Below, piece by piece: positions 29,166-36,949 of a stretch of DNA of 64,000 bases. The notes beneath the pieces were generated by a model. The model made no database searches and was not told the DNA's origin. It was given only the letters and a program-made list of their open reading frames with translations. Position numbers and translations under genes: made by a program. Origin of the DNA: Pseudarthrobacter phenanthrenivorans (GTDB taxonomy: Bacteria > Actinomycetota > Actinomycetes > Actinomycetales > Micrococcaceae); the NCBI RefSeq assembly GCF_000813845.1, contig NZ_JWTB01000012.1, forward strand, positions 62,001-126,000, read 5' to 3'. Within the stretch, counting starts at the first letter, position 1; each line of letters opens with the position of its first letter.

Positions 29166-30037
29166 CCGCGGCCGTACGGGAGCGGCGGCCCCTGCACCCG
29201 GCCGCACGCCGGGGGACCGCCCGCGAACGCGGCAGCGCCTGGGCGGACCTGGTCCTGCTGCTGATCGGTGGTTGCTTCCTGCTGCCGCTGCTGTGGCTGG
29301 TGTTCGGTTCCCTGGATCCCGCCGCCGGCCACGCCACGCGGATCCCGGAGCGGCCGGCCCTGGATAATTTCGCCGCGGTGTTCACCCCTGCGCTGCTGTT
29401 CCGGCCACTCTGGAACAGCCTGCTGCTGTCAGCCGGGACGGGCGTGGTGACACTGGCCGCGGCCGTGCTTGCCGCCTATCCGCTGTCCCGCTACCGGTCC
29501 CGCTTTAACACCCCGTTCATGTACGGCATCCTCTTCGGCACCTGCCTGCCCGTCACCGCCATCATGGTCCCGGTCTACGGCCTGTTCGTGCAGTTCCGGC
29601 TGCTCGACTCGCCGGCCGCCACCGTTCTGTTCCTGGCCGCCACGAGCCTGCCCATGGCCATCTGGATGACCAGGAATTTCATGGACTCCGTACCGCTGGA
29701 GGTGGAGGAAGCGGCCTGGGTGGACGGTGCCTCCCGGCTGGGAGCGCTGCGGTCCATCGTGCTGCCGCTCATGCGGCCGGGCCTGGGCGTCGTGTTCATC
29801 TTTGTGTTCATCCAGGCGTGGGGGAACTTCTTCGTCCCGTTCGTGCTCCTGCTGTCCGAGGACCGGCAGCCGGCTGCCGTCTCCATCTTCAGTTTCTTCG
29901 GCCAGCACGGGGCAGTCGCATACGGCCAGCTGGCCGCGTTTTCAATCCTCTATTCCATCCCGGTCCTGGCGCTTTACGTGCTCGTCGCGCGCGGGTCCGG
30001 CAATGCGATGGCCCTCGCGGGGGCTGTCAGGGGTTAA
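29162..30037 (+). CDS. sugar ABC transporter permease, MalG/UgpE type
   Basis: 291-residue partner permease with six spans and the EAA loop EVEEAAWVDGASRLGALR near residue 180. The basic N-terminal 30 residues precede the first span. No ATP-binding gene follows; actinobacterial sugar transporters of this kind usually share one genomic MsiK-type ATPase, which is inferred here. Its stop overlaps the end of the small opposing gene. Confidence 0.92.
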   Translation: MTAAVRERRPLHPAARRGTARERGSAWADLVLLLIGGCFLLPLLWLVFGSLDPAAGHATRIPERPALDNFAAVFTPALLFRPLWNSLLLSAGTGVVTLAAAVLAAYPLSRYRSRFNTPFMYGILFGTCLPVTAIMVPVYGLFVQFRLLDSPAATVLFLAATSLPMAIWMTRNFMDSVPLEVEEAAWVDGASRLGALRSIVLPLMRPGLGVVFIFVFIQAWGNFFVPFVLLLSEDRQPAAVSIFSFFGQHGAVAYGQLAAFSILYSIPVLALYVLVARGSGNAMALAGAVRG

Positions 30038-30231
30038 TCGATATCCTCGAGCACAACGCCGAACGGCAGGGTGTCGTCCAGGTGCGCCTGGTGGCCGGTG
30101 GGGTTGTTGACCACACGGACACCGTGCAGCTTCTCCGCTGCCGACTGCATCAGGACCGGCCTGACCGTATCGACAAAGTGCTCGTTCTTGTCGGCGAGAT
30201 ATTCCTTGTAACTGGCTGGAAGCTCAATCAT
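30034..30231 (-). CDS. 65-residue conserved hypothetical protein
   Basis: Short soluble protein starting MIELPASYKEYLADKNEHF and containing VRPVLMQSAAEKLHGVRVV and a C-terminal GVVLEDID. It has a high share of charged residues and no membrane segment. It is convergent with the permease, overlapping it by four bases. The start at 30231 has no strong Shine-Dalgarno; the frame is open upstream (RGRQVYSFA) without a good initiation site. Composition looks protein-like rather than shadow-like. Function unknown. Confidence 0.6.
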   Translation of the reverse strand: MIELPASYKEYLADKNEHFVDTVRPVLMQSAAEKLHGVRVVNNPTGHQAHLDDTLPFGVVLEDID

Positions 30232-30361
30232 GGCAAAAGAATAGACCTGCCGGCCCCGCATGGGGAGGGGTGCCCATTGCCGGGTTTCAGGTGGTCCGCT
30301 TGGATAGGATGGCGGGCGGGACAGGGCCGGCCCAGTCCCAACACCGTCACCAGGGGGAACA

Positions 30362-31369
30362 GTGCTTTCGACCAGCATGCCAGCAACCATCCAGCCGGCG
30401 GAGCTGGCCAGGGCACAGCAGGTGGCCGCCAACATCTCGCGCACCTTCGATGCGAAGGTGGTGGGCCAGGCACGGCTGCGTGAGTCCCTTCTGGTGGGCC
30501 TGTTGACCGGCGGCCATATCCTGCTCGAGAGCGTCCCGGGGCTGGCGAAGACCACGGCCGCCCAAACCCTGGCCGACGCCGTCAGCGCGGGGTTCCGGCG
30601 CATCCAGTGCACCCCCGACCTGCTGCCCAGCGACATCGTGGGAACCCAGATCTACGATGCAGCAAAAGGGACCTTCCGGACCCAGCTGGGCCCGGTCCAC
30701 GCCAACATCGTGCTGCTCGACGAGATCAACCGCTCCAGCGCCAAGACCCAGAGCGCCATGCTGGAGGCCATGCAGGAACGCCAGACCTCCATCGGCGGAC
30801 AGGACTACCCCCTGCCCTCGCCGTTCCTGGTCCTGGCCACCCAGAATCCCATCGAGCAGGAAGGCACCTACCAGTTGCCCGAGGCCCAGATGGACCGCTT
30901 CATGCTCAAAGATGTGCTGGACTACCCCACACCTGCTGAAGAAGCCGAGGTCATCCGCAGGATGGACGCCGGCGTTTTCACGCCTGCGCAAAAGCCGCCG
31001 GCCGCCGCGTCCCTGGACGCCGTCACGGAGATCCAGCAGCTGACCCGGCGCATCTACATCGACCCGGCGGTCATCAACTACATCGTGGGGCTGGTGTACG
31101 TCACGCGGAACGCCTCCCAGTACATCGACGCCAGGCTCGCCGGGTTCATCGAGTTCGGCGCCAGCCCCCGTGCCAGTATCGCCTTCAGCCAGGCATCCCG
31201 TGCGGTGGCCCTGCTGAACGGCCGGGACCACGTCATTCCCGAGGACGTCAGGTCCCTGGCACACCGGGTACTGCGGCACCGGCTGATCCTGAATTTCGAC
31301 GCCGTGGCGGAGCAGGTCCCGGTGGAGTCCGTGATTGACGCCGTCGTCGCCGCCGTCCAGACCCCCTGA
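30362..31369 (+). CDS. MoxR-type AAA+ ATPase
   Basis: 335 residues, cytosolic chaperone-like ATPase. Walker A is a variant, SVPGLAKTT, near residue 60; Walker B is IVLLDEINRSSAKTQ near 118; sensor 1 is VLATQNPIEQEGTYQLPEAQ; the arginine-finger/lid region follows (MDRFMLKDVLDYP). All are diagnostic of the MoxR proper subfamily. GTG 30362 has GGGGGAAC ahead. It heads a five-gene run with DUF58 and VWA partners, on which MoxR proteins act as assembly factors. Confidence 0.94.
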   Translation: MLSTSMPATIQPAELARAQQVAANISRTFDAKVVGQARLRESLLVGLLTGGHILLESVPGLAKTTAAQTLADAVSAGFRRIQCTPDLLPSDIVGTQIYDAAKGTFRTQLGPVHANIVLLDEINRSSAKTQSAMLEAMQERQTSIGGQDYPLPSPFLVLATQNPIEQEGTYQLPEAQMDRFMLKDVLDYPTPAEEAEVIRRMDAGVFTPAQKPPAAASLDAVTEIQQLTRRIYIDPAVINYIVGLVYVTRNASQYIDARLAGFIEFGASPRASIAFSQASRAVALLNGRDHVIPEDVRSLAHRVLRHRLILNFDAVAEQVPVESVIDAVVAAVQTP

Positions 31370-31375
31370 ACCTCC

Positions 31376-32296
31376 ATGGCGAGCCTCCTCCACCGGGTCA
31401 AGTCGAAAATGGCCATCTTCGCGCACCGCAAAGCACGCGGGATGCTCGACGGCGAATACGGTTCCGTCTTCAGGGGACGCAGCCTGGACTTTGACGACCT
31501 GCGCGCCTACGTGCCGGGTGATGAAGTCCGCGACATCGACTGGAAGGCGTCGGCGCGCCACGGCTCACCACTGATCAGGCGGTATGTGGCCGTCCGGCGG
31601 CAGACCGTCCTGCTCATCACGGACACGGGGCGCAACATGGCGGCGGAGGCACGGTCCGGTGAAGTGAAAAAGGACATTGCCGTGCTGGCACTGGGGGTCC
31701 TGGGCTACCTGGCCCATCGCCACGGCGACCTGGTGGGGCTGGTGTGCGGGGACTCCTCGGCCACCCGCCAGTTGCCGGCCAAGGGCGGCGAGGCCCACCT
31801 GGAACGGCTGCTGCGGCACGTGGACTCGCAGACGACGCTTGACGGCGCTGCCAGCAGGATCGAGGACCAGCTCGACTACGTGGCACGCAACATCACGGGC
31901 CGCCACCTGCTCTTCGTCGTGGCGGACGAACTGGCGGGGGACCCGGCCACCGCAAAGCTGCTGCGCAGGCTCCGCGCCCAGCACGAAGTCCTCTGGCTGA
32001 CGGTGCGGGATGCCGACCTGTCACCCTCCCGGGGCGCCGGGAACGGCTGGAACCCGGTCCGGAATCCGAACACCGGCGCGGAGTCCTACAGTGTGGCCGA
32101 TTCCTCCCGGCTGGCTTCACAGCCGGCCCTGTCCGCCGAGGTAGCTGACGCCTATGCAAAGGCCACCGCCGAGCGGGACGCCGGACGCAGGGCCATGCTC
32201 CGCGCTGCCGGGATCACGGACGGGGAAGTGGAAGGCAGCGGGGACGTCCTTACCGCCCTTTTCGCGCTCCTGGAGAGGCACCGCCGTGCAGGATAA
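31376..32296 (+). CDS. DUF58 domain protein
   Basis: 306-residue soluble protein with the DUF58 core GRSLDFDDLRAYVPGDEVRD near 36-55, IDWKASARHGSPL, and a VWA-like C-terminal fold (VLLITDTGRNM). DUF58 proteins always accompany MoxR/VWA genes and are thought to link the ATPase to the membrane VWA proteins. It starts six bases after moxR and overlaps the next gene by 11 bases. Weak Shine-Dalgarno; translation is probably coupled. Confidence 0.93.
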   Translation: MASLLHRVKSKMAIFAHRKARGMLDGEYGSVFRGRSLDFDDLRAYVPGDEVRDIDWKASARHGSPLIRRYVAVRRQTVLLITDTGRNMAAEARSGEVKKDIAVLALGVLGYLAHRHGDLVGLVCGDSSATRQLPAKGGEAHLERLLRHVDSQTTLDGAASRIEDQLDYVARNITGRHLLFVVADELAGDPATAKLLRRLRAQHEVLWLTVRDADLSPSRGAGNGWNPVRNPNTGAESYSVADSSRLASQPALSAEVADAYAKATAERDAGRRAMLRAAGITDGEVEGSGDVLTALFALLERHRRAG

Positions 32297-32756
32297 TTCC
32301 GGGTTCTACGGTCCCCTCCACTACAGTCCGCTCTGGCTGTGGTGCGGCCTGGCCCTGCTGGCCTTGGTGGCTGCCTGGTACGTGGCCGTGTTTGCCGGCA
32401 CCCGCACCGCCCCGCCGCCAGGCCAAGGCAGCGCGCGCTCCACCCTGACCGACCTGCCGGCGCTTAAGGCGGCCTACCTGCAGCGCATCCAGGACGTGGA
32501 CCGGGCGGCCGCGGGCGGCGCCCTCGATGCACGGACCGCGCACCAGCAGATCAGCCTCCTGCTCCGCGGGTTCGTCCGGGACGCCACCGGAGTGGATGCC
32601 ACCAGGATGACCCACCAGGACCTGGCCCGGCACCCGCTGCCAGCCGCGGCCGAGGTCGTCGAAGCACTGTACCCCGCAGAGTTCGGCCCGGGGCCACCTC
32701 CCTCCGTGGCCGCGTCCGCCGCCACAGCCGCAGCGGCGGTGCGCGCATGGCACTGA
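32286..32756 (+). CDS. small membrane protein of the MoxR/VWA cluster (DUF4381-like)
   Basis: 156 residues with one membrane span at about 14-35 (SPLWLWCGLALLALVAAWYVAVF) split across the boundary, then a soluble cytosolic helical domain (ALKAAYLQRIQDVDRAAAGG, LLLRGFVRDATG). The position between DUF58 and VWA genes and the topology are those of DUF4381 proteins. GTG 32286 has GGAGAGG 7 bases ahead and lies inside the end of the DUF58 gene. It overlaps the VWA gene by ten bases. Confidence 0.8.
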   Translation: MQDNSGFYGPLHYSPLWLWCGLALLALVAAWYVAVFAGTRTAPPPGQGSARSTLTDLPALKAAYLQRIQDVDRAAAGGALDARTAHQQISLLLRGFVRDATGVDATRMTHQDLARHPLPAAAEVVEALYPAEFGPGPPPSVAASAATAAAAVRAWH

Positions 32757-34768
32757 TGTTCTGGTGGCTGCTGCCGGTGGCGGCGCTTGCGGCAGGAGCG
32801 GCGGTGTGGGCCGCCCTCCGGCGCAACAGAGGCTCCAATGCGCGACGACGGCCCGTGGCCCACGCCGACAGGCTCACCGCGCTGCCGGAATACCAGGCGG
32901 CCCTGCGCCGATACCGGCGCCGGCTGGCCATGGCGGGAACAGCGTGCGCGGTACTGCTTGTTGCGGCGGCAACAGCCGCAGCACGTCCCATCGACGTCAC
33001 CACCATCAGCCCCGGGCAGCACAACCGCGACGTCATGCTCTGCCTGGACGCATCAGGATCCATGAGCAGCGCCGATGCCGCGGTGGTGGACGTGTTCGCG
33101 AAGCTGGCCGAAAAGTTCGACGGCGAGCGGATCGGCCTCACCATCTTCGACAGCAGCGCCATCCAGGTCTTTCCGTTGACCGACGACTATGCCTATGCCC
33201 GGGAGCAGCTCAGCGCCGCCAAAGACGCCTTCGACGGAAAACCCGGAAGCTCCGGCTTCCTGGACGGCACGTGGAACGGCCGGGGCTCGTCGCTGATCGG
33301 GGACGGCCTGGCGTCCTGCCTCAACAGTTTCCCTCCCGGCACAGCTCCGCCGCGGGAGCCGCCGCGGGAAGGGCCGCAGCGCTCGCGGTCCGTGGTGCTG
33401 GCCACGGACAACTTCCTCTCCGGTGAACCGATCATGACCCTGGACCAGGCAGCCCAGCTGGCCAGGGACCGGTCCGTTCACGTCTACGCCCTGAACCCGG
33501 CGGACCTGGACTACGGCGCGGGCGGCGACCAGCCGGGGGCCCGGCTGCGTGCCGCCGCGCAATCAACCGGCGGCGCCTACTATGCTCTGGACAATCCCGG
33601 GGCAGTGGCCGGCATTGTGGGCGCCGTGGAGCAGACCGAAACGGCAGCGATCCAGGGTGCGCCGCGCGCCGTCTTCTCGGAGATCCCGGGCCTGCCCCTC
33701 GCGGTTGCGCTGCTGGCCGCGCTGGTGCTGTGCCTGGTCCTTTGGCGGCTGCAGGGCTTCCGGGCACACCGGCGGTCGTGGCTGCGGCGTGGAGCTGTGC
33801 TCCTGCTGCTCCTGGCGGCGCTGTTGCGGCCCGGCCTGCCCGGCGGAACCGTGCCGGCCGCAACCGCCGACCTGAACGTGTTCTTCGTGGTGGACACCAC
33901 CACCAGCATGGTGGCCGAGGACTACGGCAACAGCAGGCCGCGCCTGGAGGGTGCCAGGAAGGACATCATGGCCATCGCGGAACAACTGCCCGGTGCCCGC
34001 TTCTCCGTGATCACCTTCGACACCACAGCGCACGTGCGGATGCCGCTCAGCACCGACACCCTGGCCCTGCAAACCATCACCGACGTCCTGGAACCCCAGG
34101 TGACGGCCTACGCCAGGGGCAGCAGCATCACGGCAGCCAGGCACGCGCTCGCTGAGCGGTTGGCCGCGGCCCGGGACAGCCACCCCTCCCGGCCGCAGCT
34201 GGTGTACTACCTGGGTGACGGCGAACAGACCAGCGGCAAGGAACCGGAAGCCATGACGCTCGACGGCGGGCTGGTGGCAGGGGGAGCGGTGCTGGGTTAC
34301 GGAACGGCCGCGGGGGGCCGGATGAAGAAAAACACCGGATTGACGAACGACACCCGTTTGATGGACGACACCCATTCGACGGAAGACACAGGGGGTGGGT
34401 CCGACGACGGGACCGCCGATGGAGGTCCCGCAGGCGGGCGCAGCGGAGGGTACGTCCAGGACAACCGTGCCGGCAGCACCGGCGACGCGGTGTCCGTCAT
34501 CGACGAGGAACGGCTGCGCCGCATTGCGGACCAGCTTGGCGTGCCGTATGTGCACCGGGACGCAGTCGGTTCCGTGGCGGACCTGCTGCAGATGGCCCAT
34601 CCCGGTGCGGTGGACCGGACTGACGGGCCCGAATCCGTGGCTGCCGCCGCGGAACTCTACTGGCTCCTTGCCGCCGGCGCCTTCCTGGCCGCCCTGCCGG
34701 AGGCCGCAGGCATCCTTCGGCAGCTGCACGGCCTCCGGCCAACCCGCCGACAGGAGGCGGCGCGGTGA
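32747..34768 (+). CDS. membrane protein with two von Willebrand factor A domains
   Basis: 673 residues. An N-terminal span (about 5-22) and a second near 62-78 precede VWA1, whose MIDAS motif is DASGSMS near residue 103. Two more spans (about 308-325 and 345-362) separate it from VWA2 with MIDAS DTTTSM near 384, and a C-terminal span lies at about 637-655. In many bacteria (Bat/aerotolerance loci) the two VWA proteins BatA and BatB are separate genes; here they are one polypeptide. The linker before residue 600 is Gly/Asp/Thr-rich with repeated short TND/MDD/TED-DT units. Both MIDAS sites look intact. Confidence 0.9.
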   Translation: MALMFWWLLPVAALAAGAAVWAALRRNRGSNARRRPVAHADRLTALPEYQAALRRYRRRLAMAGTACAVLLVAAATAAARPIDVTTISPGQHNRDVMLCLDASGSMSSADAAVVDVFAKLAEKFDGERIGLTIFDSSAIQVFPLTDDYAYAREQLSAAKDAFDGKPGSSGFLDGTWNGRGSSLIGDGLASCLNSFPPGTAPPREPPREGPQRSRSVVLATDNFLSGEPIMTLDQAAQLARDRSVHVYALNPADLDYGAGGDQPGARLRAAAQSTGGAYYALDNPGAVAGIVGAVEQTETAAIQGAPRAVFSEIPGLPLAVALLAALVLCLVLWRLQGFRAHRRSWLRRGAVLLLLLAALLRPGLPGGTVPAATADLNVFFVVDTTTSMVAEDYGNSRPRLEGARKDIMAIAEQLPGARFSVITFDTTAHVRMPLSTDTLALQTITDVLEPQVTAYARGSSITAARHALAERLAAARDSHPSRPQLVYYLGDGEQTSGKEPEAMTLDGGLVAGGAVLGYGTAAGGRMKKNTGLTNDTRLMDDTHSTEDTGGGSDDGTADGGPAGGRSGGYVQDNRAGSTGDAVSVIDEERLRRIADQLGVPYVHRDAVGSVADLLQMAHPGAVDRTDGPESVAAAAELYWLLAAGAFLAALPEAAGILRQLHGLRPTRRQEAAR

Positions 34769-35472
34769 CCGCCATCGACCGGAGGCGCCGTCTGCTGGCA
34801 TGGTCGGCACTGCCTGTGCTCCTGGCGTTGTGCGTCGCCGCCAAACTCCTCAGCCTGGCCATCCTCGGCGGCCAGGCGGCGTCAGGTTTCGCCGCCGGTG
34901 ACGCCCGTGCCGTGGATGCAGCTGCGGGCGGACTTGGCATCGCCAACATCGTCGAACCGCACAAAGGCCCGTTCGCTTCCGGTGACGCCGCAGTGCTGGA
35001 AGGGGACTACAGCACTGCCCGGATCCGGTTTGAAAAGGCATTGGGCTTGGCCCCGGATGGCTCGCCCGACTCCTGCCTCATCCGCGTGAACCTGGTGCTG
35101 GCGATTGAACGCCTCGGTGACCGGCAGCTGCAGGCCGGGGACCCGGCGTCGGCCGTCCCTCTTTACACGGAAGCTCTGGCGGCAGCGGGCCAGGCGCCTG
35201 ACGCCTGCGGCTCCGTGGCACCGGAAGCCAGCGGCCTGCTGGCGGATGCCAGGGACCGGCTGGAAGGCAAGCTCGGGGCGGCCGGACAACCTGCGGACCA
35301 GCCTACGCGGCCGGCGGAGTCCGCCCCGGACGGGACCGAAGATGCACAGCAAAACCGGCTGCAGCAACTGCAGGACAGCGCGCGCGGGGCGGAGCGGGAA
35401 AGGAACGGCAGCCGGGAACGCGGGGAATACCTGGACGGCGGCGGGGGAGCGGCGCCGGACCGCCCTTGGTAG
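34765..35472 (+). CDS. membrane-anchored TPR-like protein of the MoxR/VWA cluster
   Basis: 235 residues: signal anchor at about 10-35 (LLAWSALPVLLALCVAAKLL), then helical pairs resembling tetratricopeptide repeats (LEGDYSTARIRFEKALGLAPDGSP near 75-98; AGDPASAVPLYTEALAAAG near 120-138). A charged disordered tail rich in Gln, Arg and Gly follows. By position it corresponds to BatE-type TPR proteins. GTG start overlaps the VWA gene by four bases. Last gene of the cluster. Confidence 0.8.
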   Translation: MTAIDRRRRLLAWSALPVLLALCVAAKLLSLAILGGQAASGFAAGDARAVDAAAGGLGIANIVEPHKGPFASGDAAVLEGDYSTARIRFEKALGLAPDGSPDSCLIRVNLVLAIERLGDRQLQAGDPASAVPLYTEALAAAGQAPDACGSVAPEASGLLADARDRLEGKLGAAGQPADQPTRPAESAPDGTEDAQQNRLQQLQDSARGAERERNGSRERGEYLDGGGGAAPDRPW

Positions 35473-35541
35473 GCGTGGGCGAAGAAAATTCTGCCGGTCC
35501 GGAAAAGATCCAGTAAAACTGTGTCTTAATTCGGTTCCAAC

Positions 35542-35571
35542 TTGTCCCGGCCCCGCAACGCCCCATAGAGT
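35542..35571 (+). promoter_or_regulatory. metF promoter
   Basis: TTGTCC (35542-35547) and TAGAGT (35566-35571) with an 18-base spacer. Predicted start near 35578, directly before the structured leader. Confidence 0.55.
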
Positions 35572-35580
35572 CGTACACAA

Positions 35581-35649
35581 GTTACCGCGGTAACGTGTCA
35601 GCGATCCTCCGTCACGGAGGGTGTGGGTGCCCCCATGTGGGCCTGACAT
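35581..35649 (+). ncRNA. structured metF 5' leader: candidate cis-regulatory RNA
   Basis: The 217-base leader opens with the perfect palindrome GTTACCGCGGTAAC (35581-35594). It continues with a three-way junction: P1 GTGTCAG (35595-35601) with CTGACAT (35643-35649); P2 CCTCCG (35606-35611) with CGGAGG (35615-35620) and loop TCA; P3 GTGGG with CCCAT around TGCC (about 35623-35636). It matches none of the SAM, SAH or cobalamin riboswitch consensus sequences that I can recall. The pairing is seen directly; ligand binding and control of metF are inference. Confidence 0.4.
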
Positions 35650-35794
35650 TTGCTCACGGACTACTTCATTCAAGGCGCAACAGTCACGGCTGCGTCCCTG
35701 GTGGAGCCCCTCCGTGTTCCCCAAACTCAAATCATTGCCGGCTTCCCTGATTTTCCGTCCGGGAGACGCCAATGGCCCAAAGCCAAGGACGCAA

Positions 35795-36796
35795 ATGTCA
35801 CCACCAAGCCTTAGCGACGCACATCCCAACCTCTCCGACACCGCCCCGGTGGCGCTGTCCTACGAGCTGTTTCCGCCGCGTTCTCCCGCGGCGGCCGAAA
35901 CCCTGTGGACCACCATCCGGGAGCTCGAGACCACCGGGCCGGACTATGTCTCCGTGACGTACGGTGCCAGCGGATCCAACCGGAACACCGCCGTCGACCT
36001 CATCAACCGGCTCCTGCGGGAAACCACCCTGCGGCCGCTGGCCCACCTGACCTGCGTGGGCAACACTCCCCAGGAACTCGCCGCCATTGTGGGAGAACTG
36101 CTGGACACCGGGGTTCGGGGCATCCTGGCCCTTCGGGGCGATCTTCCCAAGGACGCCAGCGCCCCGGCCGCCGGATCACTCCGGTACGCCCAGGACCTGA
36201 TCGAACTCATCCGCCGTGTCGAGCAGCGCCGTTCAGCCTTGCTCTGTGCCGGAAAGATCGCCGTGGGCGTTGCCGCCTACCCCACCAGGCACCCGGAGTC
36301 ACCCAGCGAAGAGCACGACGTTGAGGTCCTGCTGGCCAAGCAGCGCTCCGGCGCGGACTTCGCCATCACCCAGGTGTTCTTCAAGACCGAGCAGTACGCG
36401 GACCTCCTGGCCCGCGCCCGGCGTGCCGGCGTAACCATTCCGATCATCCCCGGCGTCATGCCGCTGACCAGCCTCCGGCGCCTGCGCCGGCTGGGCGAAC
36501 TGACCGGTGTGGAGCCGGCGGCGGAACTTATGGAACGCCTGGCCGCCGCCGACACGGACCTCGAGCGGCTGCACATCGGCGTCGACGCCACCGTCGACCT
36601 CGCCAACGCCGCCCTTGACGCCGGCGCCCCCGGCATCCACATCTACACGTTCAACGAACACCAAAGCGCCCTGGACGTCCTGGACAAGCTCGCCCTTCCG
36701 CGGCACAGCCGCAACGGCAGCCGGTCGACCACCAGGGCGGGATCGCCGAGCTGGACCCAGCCGGCACCGGCTTCGGCGAGCTTCTCAAGCAGCTGA
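35795..36796 (+). CDS. metF: methylenetetrahydrofolate reductase, C-terminus altered
   Basis: FAD enzyme that reduces 5,10-methylene-THF to 5-methyl-THF for methionine synthesis. Its 333 residues show LSYELFPPRSPAAAETLW at the start, the catalytic glutamate in that motif, DYVSVTYGASGSNR, LAHLTCVGNT, ALRGDLPKD, ITQVFFKTEQY and HIYTFNEHQSALDVLDKL at the end of the fold. ATG 35795 has AAGGAC five bases ahead. The last 26 or so residues (from NGSRSTTRAG) are unlike MetF: they are the antisense reading of a metE remnant, so the natural stop appears to have been lost. The enzyme core is complete and probably active. Confidence 0.93.
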   Translation: MSPPSLSDAHPNLSDTAPVALSYELFPPRSPAAAETLWTTIRELETTGPDYVSVTYGASGSNRNTAVDLINRLLRETTLRPLAHLTCVGNTPQELAAIVGELLDTGVRGILALRGDLPKDASAPAAGSLRYAQDLIELIRRVEQRRSALLCAGKIAVGVAAYPTRHPESPSEEHDVEVLLAKQRSGADFAITQVFFKTEQYADLLARARRAGVTIPIIPGVMPLTSLRRLRRLGELTGVEPAAELMERLAAADTDLERLHIGVDATVDLANAALDAGAPGIHIYTFNEHQSALDVLDKLALPRHSRNGSRSTTRAGSPSWTQPAPASASFSSS

Positions 36797-36894
36797 ACGT
36801 AGACGGGCAGGACGTCCTCGAGGCGGGACAGCGGCGCAAAGCCTGCCGGGGCGTCGTCGGATGCGGGGGCGAAGTAGAACCGATTGCCGGCATG
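36721..36894 (-). pseudogene. metE: remnant of metE (cobalamin-independent methionine synthase)
   Basis: Read on the minus strand in one frame, this gives about 56 residues that match the middle of the MetE N-terminal half: APLSRLEDVLPVYVQLL, EKLAEAGAGWVQLG and DPALVVDR. In intact MetE the last part reads WVQLDEPALV; here the conserved DE is GD. Both ends stop abruptly: one inside the 3' end of metF, the other at a REP-like palindrome. No start codon or rest of the gene is present. The remnant supplies the odd metF C-terminus. Confidence 0.75.
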
Positions 36895-36926
36895 CTCAAC
36901 CCTGGGTGGTTGAGCCTGTCCAAACC
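36895..36926. repeat. REP-like palindromic element
   Basis: CTCAACC (36895-36901) and GGTTGAG (36908-36914) form an inverted repeat, continued by CCTGTCCAAACC. The unit GGTGGTTGAGCCTGTCCAAACC (split: GGTGGTTGAG + CCTGTCCAAACC) resembles the short GGTTGAGCCTGTCGAAACC-type sequences scattered between genes of high-GC actinobacteria. It marks the edge of the metE remnant. Confidence 0.5.
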
Positions 36927-36949
36927 TTAAGAAGCGGGTGAACGGCCGG

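Noticed and set aside
35542..35794. metF leader as a known cobalamin, SAM-I or SAM-IV riboswitch
   Set aside because: The conserved blocks I know for these classes are absent; only unassigned helices are visible.
35772..35957. Upstream open frame (61 codons) starting 23 bases before metF in another frame
   Set aside because: It has a moderate ribosome binding site but overlaps the metF coding region, and the peptide is Pro/Arg shadow-like. I could not support translation from sequence alone.
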